A DNA stretch of 64,000 nucleotides. Source: Corallium rubrum. Its lineage: Eukaryota; Cnidaria; Anthozoa; Scleralcyonacea; Coralliidae. Each line of letters starts with the position of its first letter. Position 1 is the stretch's first letter. The notes under the pieces were generated by a model. The model had not been told where the DNA came from, searched no databases, and saw only the letters and a program-made list of their open reading frames with translations. Positions 57,801-64,000 of the stretch are shown here, piece after piece. Location: the NCBI GenBank assembly GCA_964035015.1, contig OZ036015.1, positions 1 to 64,000 of the forward strand. Reading direction: 5' to 3'. A program made the translations under genes and the position numbers.

Positions 57801-60800
57801 CATCATCACCACACACCACCACATCCATCACCGCACACCACCACAACCACCACTACCACCACCACCACCACCACCAGCACCGCCGCCACCACCACCACCA
57901 TCACCACCATCATCACCACTACCATCACTACCATCACCACAACAACCACCACCACTACATTCGAGCTGCAAGGTACCACCATGCAACTTACTTGCAAGAC
58001 CTTCAACTTGGCCAGTTCATTCCACAAGTTCTCATTAGCAGATTGCAATTCACTTTCCTTAGCAAGTAGTTCCATCAACTCTCTTTGCAGTACTTCATTA
58101 GCTTGCTTCAGGGCACTAGCTTGCAAGATATACGCATTCACGTCAGGATTATTATTCATCTTATTCTCAACCTCAGCCAAGTCCTTCGACACAGACGCAA
58201 ACCTGATTAGTTCCGCACGGAACTTTTGATTTTCCTGTTTATAAGAATTTCTTTCTTTTGTCAGCTTCTTTATTTTGTCTTCATTAATAGCAAATAGAGA
58301 ATCATTCATATCTTTCTGAGAACCACAATCACGTTTTCTTACAATTTCTTGAAAGATCTTCAATTCAGTGTTCAATTTATTGTTTTCTTTAGTCAAGGAT
58401 TCCATATCTGGTGGATGAATAATCTTCTTGTGCGCATGATCAGCTGATGATTCACTCACTGTGATCGTTGGTTTTTCATTCTCTACTTCCTTATTCAATT
58501 CCAGTTCCTTAATGCGTTGTTTTAATTCAGTGATAAGAGCATCATCTCCTTTCGTTTGAACAACATTAAACTTCACAACTTTTGAAATATTTTCTGCATT
58601 TGGAACTAAAATAATAAAACCAGAATAAGTATTTAAAGTGCCTATGAAGCAAAAATTATTATTGTCTTAGATGAAAGAACTCTCAAAACGACAAAGTAAC
58701 ATCTTTTGCAGATCTTCCTTTCCGTGCTTCGTTGTTGAGATATTTCAGTTTCTTTGATATGCAAATTAAACACTTTGACATCACACGTGTATAATGAGTT
58801 ATCAGAGAAGGTTCGGTATCTTCGCTATTACCAAACGAAATCAATTAAAAATCTGTATGTCTAATGCTGTATGCGAAATAGACCATAGTCAATCGAGATA
58901 TGGTCTGGAAACTCAGCTAATGTCTTTGGTCTATCTTTTTGTTCGCCTTTATGCATTTTTGTGCACGGTGCACGGTCACTGAACACATTGTATTTTAGTA
59001 TAATGAACGAATTGTCCAATAGCAACGTTTCAGTTCAATCACTCAACCGTGCTATTTAAATATTAATAAACCTAAAACAAAGGTTGTGCACGGTGTAAGG
59101 TACGGTTCAACATAAAATCACAGCTCATTATAGGAGCTTTGAAGTTTGCCGAGTTTCCAGACCATATCTCGATTGACTATGAGTAGACGCACAGGATTGG
59201 CTTCGAAGTGATTTCGTTTGATAATAGTAAAGATATAGAACTCTCTCCGATAACTCATTATACACGTGTAATGTCAAAGTGTTTAATTTTCATATCAAAA
59301 AAATTGAAATATCTCAACAACGAAGCACGGAAACGAAGATCTGCAAAAGATGTGACGTTGTAGTTTTAAGAGTTCTTTCATTTAAGACAATAATAATTTT
59401 CGCTTCATAGGCACTTTAGAATGGTTCTGTGATGAAAATATTGTTGGCAATGTTTTTGCATAATCCTAAAGATGTTATGGTAGTTAAAGAAAGAAAGAAC
59501 CAACAAAACCACAGGAGATAGAGCACTTGCCACGGCTGCGCCAGCCCTGTGGAACTCATTACCTACCAGTCTTAGGGCTGAGAACAGTTTACTTAATTTT
59601 AAATCAGTTTTAAAACTTATCTTTTTAAATTAGCATATGAACAGTAGGTGTAGTTTTTATTGATCATAGTTTTAGTTATTTGTAAATTAATGCTGTATCT
59701 ATATTTTGATTGTATTTATCTTATTTAATGTAAAGCGCATTAGATCATATACATATGTATTTTGCGCTATATAAATTTTAAATATTATTATTATTATTAT
59801 TATTATTAGTTGGTAATTGTGCAAAGTTTCATTTCAAAATTTGTTGAAGAAAAGGAGATATTTTACGTGTGAAGTTTGTATTTTGGAGAGCCGCCATTAA
59901 AATGGCCAAGCTTGAGAAGAATGAGTAGAGGAAGCTTATGACATCATAGACTCAATAACAACAATGACCCTTTTGTTGACAACAACAATGATCTTTTGTT
60001 TTTGTTGAGTCTATGAAGGTCTCGATGTTTCCCGAGAGGAAGTCGAGGGAAATATCGATCGAGACTTGAGGCAAAACAAAACTAAATGTTTCCTGAGGGA
60101 TCAGACATTAAGTGCTTTCTTATATAGCTGGGGTTTTCGTTGGATTTTTGCTTGTTTAGGCTGTTTAGCTAAACTTTCACTAAGCAGTTGTTGCCTGAGT
60201 GGGAAAAAATTGTTACAATATTACAGTCAAACAGGATGTTCTCTTGCATGTGACTTTGCTATATTGCGCCGCAACATTGCAATGTTGATTGTCAATTTGG
60301 CTTAAGCAACTTGCAAACGTCTCGTGAAGATTCCTCAGTAGAGTCCTTTAAAGGTTCATCTTTCTTTTGAGTAAATATACAAATTTATGTTTAAAATATT
60401 ACTGTTGGTGGGTGGATAGTATTTAATGTATTTTCAGCCATGCAAATGGTAGTTTAAGTAAAGAAATGTTGAATTTCACAAATAAATATTCCCGAAACAT
60501 TTGCAAATTGCTCACGGGAACTTGTCAATCAACATTACAATGTTGCGTGGGAATATTGCAATGTAGCTCGCAAGAGAACACCCAGATTGACTGTAATTGC
60601 CTGCGCGGGAAACATTTGATTTGTCTAATCCCACGTGACCATAAATGAACCAATAGCAGTCTGAGTTATATAACAACTGGATTTATTTTCTGTCCTGGAG
60701 TGAGCGTTCCCCACACCAAGTAGTCTAACTCGCAGTGTTTGTTTGTTTTCACTCTGATTTCTTTCTAATTAATTAGATGCAGGTACTCCCAGCAACTCGC

Positions 60801-63800
60801 CGCAAAGCCTGGTTCCACGTTGACTGCACAAGAAACTAGCCGACTTTATTTTCTGTCTTGGAGTTAGCGTTCCCCACAGCCAGTACTCTAACTCACATTG
60901 TTTGCTTTTTTCACTCTGATTCTTTTTAATTAATTAGATGCAAGGTACTGTCAGCAGTTTGTTGCGAAGCCTACAATCCTGGACAAAAGTCCTTGGGACA
61001 CCAAGTGAAAATCGTCAATAACGGCAAAGTGTCCCAACAATTTTGTCCAGGATTGTCTGAAAATGACGAACTTTTACATTTTCAATAAAACACAGCTTTT
61101 TAGCTTCGTAACGTTGCAAAAGATCTATAGTTTAATAAAAGAGCCTCCGTCTCTGCTCCCCCTTACCCCCTCAATGGGGAAGGGATCACTGGAGCAGAGT
61201 CTCTGCAGAGTTCCCACCCGCACCGGTACCACCCGCACGAGAGCTCTTATTTAATTTGCATATTCACCAACCCTTCCATACCCCACACACAATCTGTTGC
61301 TCATGCAACAAACTGCGCAGAATCACCACGTCCAAATCGTTTTTTTGTTCGGTTTTGTTTAATTCGCCATTTTCAGACAATCCTGGACAACAGTCCTTGG
61401 GACACCAAGTGTCCCAACAATTTTTGTCCAGGATTGTAGCTCCGCGTTGACTGGACAAGAGACTAGCTGGCGCTTACACACTGAATATTGTCAAACACTA
61501 GCCTAGTTTCTAAGCCTTTCGTTTCCGCCATGACTTTGGCCGCGTACGTAGTCGGTTTGGGTTCTTGGGAAGACTGGGGAGAGGCTGGAAACGAGAAGGC
61601 CTGGCAACATTCGTAAAAAGGTCCTGCCCAGAATCGTTCTGGCCCTTTGAGTGTTCCTGGGATCTAGCGTAGCGACAGTATATTATATACAAAGCATAAG
61701 GATATCTGCGAAGATTTTACCAAAGATCTTGGCGATCGAAAGAAGGAAATTATGGAATATATTCCAATCGGAGCTCGAAATGAAAATTTAACTGTTTAAC
61801 TTTCAACTTTTGGCGGTTGCAGAAGGAAAGCTAGTGATAGAAAGCTAGGCCAGTGAACCTTCGTCGATCCGAGGTGAGTAGGCTTGTATTATTTTATGCA
61901 GATGGAAATAGTAAGTGTCGGGAAACAATTAGGACGTCATAACATCACAATTCTTCCTCAATAAACAACTGAGCTGTAAAGTGAAAGTGTTTACGAACTT
62001 TGCTAGGCCTTCCCCAGCGGGTCCGTTCGGATCACTTCCGAAACGTGTCAACCGAGGAAGGCCTAGAAACTAGGCTAGTCAAACACTTGTACTTTTGTAC
62101 TTACCACTCTCTGGGTGTTTAACAGGACTCATTGTTGGACTTTGAAGTATTTCCACTTCATCTTGAAGATTTTCAAATCTTTGCTGCAATCTGTTATAAT
62201 CTTTTAACATTCTTTGATGATGAGATCTTTCAGCTTCAACTTCAGCCACTAAATGATTCTTTTCAACTTCAAACTGCTCGCGAAGAATTTCTGAAAGAAA
62301 AAGAGAAAACTTCACACCACAACACTTCAAAGCCTAAAATATACAGTGTGACGTATACAGTGTGACGTAGTGTGACGTATGCAGTATGACGTATATAATA
62401 TGACGTATGTAGTGTGACGTATGCAGTATGACGTAAACAATGTGACGTATGTAGTGTGACGTATGTAGTATGACGTATACAATGTGACGTATGTAGTGTG
62501 ACGTATGCAGTATGACGTATATAATATGACGTATGTAGTGTGACGTATGCAGTATGACGTATACAATGTGACGTATGTAGTGTGACGTATGCAGTATGAC
62601 GTATGTAGAATGACGTATATGATGTAACGTGTGTAGTGTGACGTATTTTGTGTGACGTATGCAGTATGACGTATCCAGAATGACGTATATGATGTGACGT
62701 AGTAGTGTGACGTATGCAGAATGACGTATATGATGTGACGTATATGATGTGACGTATGTAGTGTGACGTATGCAGTACTGAATAATATACACTTAATGTC
62801 TGCTCCCGAGGGAAACAGTTAGTTTTGTTTTCCCGAGTCTTGATATTTCCCGAGACGAAGTCGAGGGAAACATCGAGACTCGAGGGAAAACAAAACTAAC
62901 TGTTTCCCGAGGGATCAGACATTAAGTATTTTGTTATATAGCTTGAGTTTCGCTGAATCATTTCGATGTTTATCAAGGGAAAGTACACAAAAGACAAACG
63001 CTATTAACACTTACCAAAACATTTCGCCTGGCTCCGTAATTTCACTTCAACCAAACAAATATGAGTCTCGAAACAAAATTTCTCCCGTTAATCTTCACAC
63101 ATGCTTTGAAGACCTATAAATATTCTTTTTTTCGTACCAAACAAGCTTTTGTTTATAGGATGCCGTGAAGAGTTCAAAGTTCTAGCGGGCAACAATTGAA
63201 AACTTATTGACCGAGCAGGCAATAAGTTCTCAATTGTTGCCCGCTCGGTAGACATTGAAATTTAGCTAAGGTCATGTGACCACAAACCAACCAATGACAG
63301 TCATCGCTGCATCCAGTGAAACTCTAGCTATATAACAATGAAAGTGGTACACTACTTGACAAGACCAACCTTCTTTTTCTTTGGAATCCTTTTCAATATT
63401 TTCTTCCATACTTCTCATATCATCTTTCAATTTCGCAATTTCCCAACGCAAAACTTCACTCTCCTTTAAATCAGAAAAACACATTTGCCACAAGACGACG
63501 TGGAACGTAACAGAACATAAAGGAACAAGGCGACATTTGGGAACATAAGGGAATATTGGGGAATATTAGCAGTATCCCCTTACCTCCTCTATGATTTCTT
63601 TCTCTTCTTTGCTTTTCCTTAAGTGTTCATCTCGTTCTTCAGTTGTTTTCGATAACTTCGTTTTCAGATCACTCACAATCTTTTCTAATTCAACAATGGA
63701 TAAACTCGCTGTTTGATAATCATTCTTCCAGATCTTAGCTGCATCTAACTCCAAACGAAGATCTCCCAAACCTTGAAGCTTCTGAGTTAGCTCTTCGTTC

Positions 63801-63808
63801 TTTCGGAT
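42649..63808 (-). CDS. MYO5: Unconventional myosin V, 3' half (coiled coil and DIL/globular tail)
   Basis: Sixteen exons: 63808-63584, 63463-63370, 62290-62105, 58605-57992, 57257-57183, 57047-56933, 52928-52861, 52752-52708, 51904-51659, 51557-51468, 50006-49856, 48287-48160, 46378-46307, 46209-46124, 45123-44949, 42882-42649. Every junction is GT-AG and every phase matches, giving 867 residues plus a TGA stop; complete myosin V is about 1800, and the motor and IQ motifs lie past the right edge. The first five to seven exons encode charged heptad sequence (stalk). From [13 protein letters not shown] onward the globular tail is clear: LIPGLPA-like [74 protein letters not shown], and [10 protein letters not shown], the DIL domain that binds cargo adaptors. 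The protein moves vesicles and organelles along actin. No frameshift or stop interrupts it. Introns are loaded with satellites. Which vertebrate paralogue (a, b or c) it corresponds to cannot be said. Confidence 0.95.
43361..43519. repeat. (AAAAC)n microsatellite
   Basis: About 32 pentamer units. Confidence 0.98.
43538..44056. mobile_element. 519-bp inverted-repeat element with 10-bp direct repeat
   Basis: AGTGCTTATATCACTTGTGG at the left is mirrored by CACAAGTGACATAAGCTCT at the right. TTAAACGGGT flanks it at 43528-43537 and 44057-44066. Inner arms include CTAGGACTCAGGA/CCTGAGTCCCAGG. Confidence 0.75.
44370..44885 (+). repeat. Tandem array of the TTAA-MITE family
   Basis: Four to five units of about 125 bp: AACACTTTGAAGCCTGAAGACG ... 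CCAGACGATTTTATTCAGCAC ... CTCAAAGTGTTA. In the last myosin V intron. Confidence 0.88.
44949..45123 (-). CDS. MYO5: Myosin V DIL-domain exon
   Basis: [20 protein letters not shown], ... [20 protein letters not shown]; donor CAG|GTAAGA. Confidence 0.96.
45150..45930. repeat. 122-bp satellite in a myosin V intron
   Basis: Six to seven units with AACTAACTTTATTTATACTG, TCTAGAGGTCCAGTAAGGACC and CAGTGTTACTACAGAAGG landmarks. Confidence 0.93.
46005..46115. repeat. Single TTAA-MITE-like unit
   Basis: GTTAACTCATTGCTGCCTAGG ... AGACAGGCATGAGT; the interior TCTGGTGTTAGACAGAGTAAAA is the likely source of the 25-bp satellite. A related copy is at 6450-6565. Confidence 0.7.
46124..46209 (-). CDS. MYO5: Myosin V DIL-domain exon
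   Basis: [20 protein letters not shown], then HWSRGMQI; donor ATTAG|GTAAGA. Confidence 0.96.
46307..46378 (-). CDS. MYO5: Myosin V DIL-domain exon
   Basis: 24 codons [20 protein letters not shown], then VFRQ, matching the HGMDPELIKQV segment of the family. Phase 0-0. Confidence 0.94.
46445..48130. repeat. 15-bp GATGGTAATGGTGAT array with opposed CAC/CAT array
   Basis: 46527-47715 holds about 79 units of GGTGATGATGGTAAT. Both flanks (46450-46526, 47718-48130) are complementary ACC/ATC-rich runs. Long frames here (Ile/Thr, His/Tyr, Gly/Asp/Asn, Met/Val) are artefacts. Lies in a myosin V intron. Confidence 0.96.
48160..48287 (-). CDS. MYO5: Myosin V DIL-domain exon
   Basis: [20 protein letters not shown], then [11 protein letters not shown]...; acceptor GTGTGTTAG, donor AAT|GTAAGA. 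Confidence 0.93.
48957..49037. mobile_element. hAT element end (fragment)
   Basis: G tract, then C tract, ending CCTGGCTACGCCCCTG, the inverse of the CAGGGGCGTAGCCAGG hAT terminus. The other end is not identified. Confidence 0.5.
49151..49808. mobile_element. 658-bp hAT-like MITE
   Basis: TIRs CAGCGCCGGATTTAGGAC and (inverse) CAGTGCTGGATTTAGGAC. Flanks ACTGTCAC and ATTGTCAG match at 6 of 8 bases. A second palindrome (TTTCCGTGTTTCCACAGAG mirrored at 49.42 kb) is nested inside. Confidence 0.78.
49856..50006 (-). CDS. MYO5: Myosin V globular tail (DIL) exon
   Basis: [20 protein letters not shown], then [17 protein letters not shown]...; donor ATTG|GTTTGT is weaker than the others. Confidence 0.94.
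50385..51450. repeat. 28-bp satellite in a myosin V intron
   Basis: About 36 units of CCTTATGG(G/A)GGGCTCCTTATGGTTCTTG with a longer variant at the left. Open frames of up to 322 codons are artefacts. Confidence 0.96.
51468..51557 (-). CDS. MYO5: Myosin V globular tail exon
   Basis: 30 codons: [20 protein letters not shown], then [10 protein letters not shown]. Its donor lies about 18 bp from the 28-bp satellite. Confidence 0.95.
51659..51904 (-). CDS. MYO5: Myosin V globular tail exon
   Basis: 82 codons with [24 protein letters not shown]. Acceptor TTGAGCAG, donor AAG|GTAACT. Confidence 0.95.
51945..52300. repeat. (CTGGA)n/(CTGGG)n microsatellite
   Basis: About 65 pentamer units in a myosin V intron, preceded by a short CTAAA run. 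Confidence 0.97.
52305..52675 (+). repeat. 120-bp satellite, three units, myosin V intron
   Basis: Same unit as at 7.1 and 33-35 kb (CTGCTTGAAACGTCAGTATT). Confidence 0.93.
52708..52752 (-). CDS. MYO5: Myosin V 45-bp exon (start of globular tail)
   Basis: [15 protein letters not shown], equivalent to the conserved DFQGMLEYKKEDE-like segment. Phase 0-0. Confidence 0.87.
52861..52928 (-). CDS. MYO5: Myosin V exon
   Basis: [23 protein letters not shown]; acceptor TTTTTTTAG, donor GTA|GTAAGT. A MITE begins 25 bp upstream of the acceptor. Confidence 0.85.
52953..53356. mobile_element. 404-bp hAT-like MITE next to a myosin V splice acceptor
   Basis: TIRs TAGAGGTGAGCCGAT and (inverse) TAGAGGTGAGCCGAT; perfect 8-bp duplication AAACATTC at 52945-52952 and 53357-53364. 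Confidence 0.88.
53600..54250 (+). repeat. 87-bp minisatellite with tRNA-like core
   Basis: Seven to eight units. Each holds TAGCTCAATGGTTAGAGTG (A-box-like) and GGTTACAGGTTG (B-box-like) 31 bases apart, as in tRNA-derived SINEs. The acceptor stem is absent, so no tRNA gene is called. Confidence 0.8.
54255..56912. repeat. 19-bp satellite array
   Basis: About 139 units of CTA(T/C)AGTGTTTCTTATCA(G/A). Fills most of a 4-kb myosin V intron. Frames rich in [13 protein letters not shown] are artefacts. Confidence 0.98.
56933..57047 (-). CDS. MYO5: Myosin V exon (end of coiled coil)
   Basis: [20 protein letters not shown]...RASSWNK; donor AAAG|GTAAGA lies only about 20 bp from the 19-bp satellite. 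Confidence 0.88.
57183..57257 (-). CDS. MYO5: Myosin V 75-bp exon
   Basis: 25 codons ([25 protein letters not shown]), phase 0-0, so skippable without changing the frame. Confidence 0.85.
57365..57962. repeat. CAC/CAT-rich trinucleotide repeat
   Basis: Imperfect ACCACC, ATCACC and ACAACC blocks in the myosin V intron between 57257 and 57992. Confidence 0.95.
57992..58605 (-). CDS. MYO5: Myosin V large coiled-coil exon
   Basis: 614 bp, the largest exon. Includes [13 protein letters not shown] and [14 protein letters not shown]. Acceptor TTATTTTAG, donor CAA|GTAAGT. Confidence 0.92.
58637..59415. mobile_element. 779-bp Kolobok-like MITE with 230-bp arms
   Basis: Starts AGTGCCTATGAAGC after TTAA (58633-58636) and ends with the mirror GCTTCATAGGCACT followed by TTAG. 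Arms pair through AGAACTCT, ACGAAGCACGGAAA and ATAACTCATTATACACGTGT blocks. Confidence 0.78.
59505..59810 (+). mobile_element. LINE 3' end fragment with (ATT)n tail
   Basis: Encodes [20 protein letters not shown] then NFKSVLK, the last segment of CR1/L2-type RT, then a short 3' UTR and ATT repeats. In a myosin V intron. Confidence 0.85.
59995..60670. mobile_element. TIR/palindromic element
   Basis: CTCGATGTTTCCCGAGAGGAAGTCGAG hairpin-like start (split here: CTCGATGTTTCCC...GAAGTCGAG), TTATATAGCTGGGG mirrored by GAGTTATATAACAA, and inner CAACATTGCAATGTTG blocks. Related to 62790-63345. Confidence 0.55.
60974..61436. mobile_element. 463-bp TA-flanked MITE with hairpin ends
   Basis: Outer ends TA-CAATCCTGGACAAAAGTCC and GTCCAGGATTG-TA. 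Each terminal 65-80 bp is itself a hairpin (CCTTGGGACACC / GTGTCCCAA), and the inner ends GGATTGTCTGAAAATG and CATTTTCAGACAATCC are mirror images. Confidence 0.8.
61499..62077. mobile_element. 579-bp Mutator-like MITE with 9-bp TSD
   Basis: TAGCCTAGTTTCTAAGCCTTTC at the left; GAAGGCCTAGAAACTAGGCTA at the right. Perfect 9-bp duplication GTCAAACAC at 61490-61498 and 62078-62086. Longer relative of 4327-4450. Confidence 0.88.
62105..62290 (-). CDS. MYO5: Myosin V exon (coiled coil)
   Basis: [31 protein letters not shown]...; acceptor TTTCTTTCAG, donor AGTG|GTAAGT, phase 1-1. Confidence 0.9.
62345..62780. repeat. 14-bp TGACGTATG(T/C)AGT(G/A) satellite
   Basis: About 30 units in a myosin V intron, each containing a TGACGTA core. 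Confidence 0.95.
62790..63345. mobile_element. Palindromic element in a myosin V intron
   Basis: 62790-62930 is a near-perfect palindrome (ACTTAATGTCTGCTCCCGAGG mirrored). TTGTTATATAGCTTGAGTTTC at 62932 is mirrored by GAAACTCTAGCTATATAACAA at 63345. A third palindrome (GCGGGCAACAATTGA.AACTTATTG) lies at 63185-63250. Confidence 0.65.
63370..63463 (-). CDS. MYO5: Myosin V exon (coiled coil)
   Basis: [31 protein letters not shown], phase 0 to 1. The acceptor could alternatively be 3 bp further in (GAG|AGT). Confidence 0.85.
63584..63808 (-). CDS. MYO5: Myosin V exon (coiled coil; most upstream in window)
   Basis: 75 codons, phase 0-0: [11 protein letters not shown]...KEEKEIIEE. Acceptor TTTTTCAG, donor GAG|GTAAGG. 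Confidence 0.88.
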
Positions 63809-63902
63809 CTGAAAAAAAAGACAATGACGTTAGGACGTCTAGCGTTCGAGCATTCCAGCCAGTGAAAGAAGAAGGAAAGGAAAATGAAAAAGAGAAACGA
63901 AA

Positions 63903-63985
63903 GGAAAGAAAAAGAAGGCTAAACAAAGCAAAGCAAAGGGAAGCAAAGGGAAGCAAAGGGAAGCAAAGGGAAGGAAAGCAAAGGA
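63903..63985. repeat. AAGCAAAGGG decamer repeat
   Basis: About eight units at the right edge, in the intron upstream of the first visible myosin V exon. Confidence 0.9.
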
Positions 63986-64000
63986 AACTTTCAACTACGA

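Noticed and set aside
57296..58069. 257-codon His/Thr-rich plus-strand frame
   Set aside because: Shadow of the CAC/CAT repeat running into the antisense of a genuine myosin V coiled-coil exon.

Overview
This is eukaryotic nuclear DNA from an invertebrate animal, most likely an anthozoan cnidarian (coral or sea anemone). That rests on spliced genes with GT-AG introns, AT-rich sequence, animal-specific proteins and a mix of BEL/Pao, Kolobok-like, hAT-like, Mutator-like and LINE elements. The phylum is inference. Reading codon by codon and matching splice phases supports four genes. (1) GPN3, a GPN-loop GTPase, minus strand, complete in three exons (2843-7977). (2, 3) Two tandem plus-strand paralogues (25465-27488 and 32816-36483), each a secreted protein with signal peptide, Cys-rich charged segment, Thr/Pro linker and C-terminal F5/8 type C (discoidin) domain in three exons with identical phases. 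(4) The 3' half of an unconventional myosin V gene, minus strand, 16 exons from 63808 to 42649, covering the coiled-coil stalk and the whole DIL/globular tail; the motor domain lies beyond the right edge.

Layout: 1-2.5 kb, a palindromic MITE and a TACTG-type satellite. 2.8-8.0 kb, GPN3, with LINE debris, small DNA-transposon derivatives and a 120-bp satellite in its introns. 8.2-11.3 kb, inverted-repeat elements. 11.5-23.2 kb, a Russian doll: a LINE reverse-transcriptase relic split at TTAA by a Kolobok-like element (12609-23057), itself split by a 972-bp Mutator-like element with a 9-bp target duplication and by a full-length BEL/Pao retrotransposon (13962-21171) whose two 344-bp LTRs I read as identical, with a 5-bp target duplication. 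24-36.5 kb, the duplicated discoidin genes, separated by a 2.6-kb GC-rich 18-bp array. 36.7-42.6 kb, a 1.86-kb foldback, a nested inverted-repeat element, a hAT element sitting inside a 25-bp satellite, and a decayed tandem array copied from the last myosin V exon. 42.6-64 kb, myosin V.

The striking overall feature is the load of tandem DNA inside genes: most larger myosin V introns hold a different satellite (5, 14, 15, 19, 28, 87, 120 or 122 bp units or trinucleotides). Almost all long open frames in the window are artefacts of these arrays, because units divisible by three, or simply lacking stops, stay open on both strands. The genes show no operon-like relation. GPN3 acts in RNA polymerase assembly and nuclear import, myosin V in actin-based cargo transport, and the discoidin proteins are presumably extracellular carbohydrate- or matrix-binding proteins.
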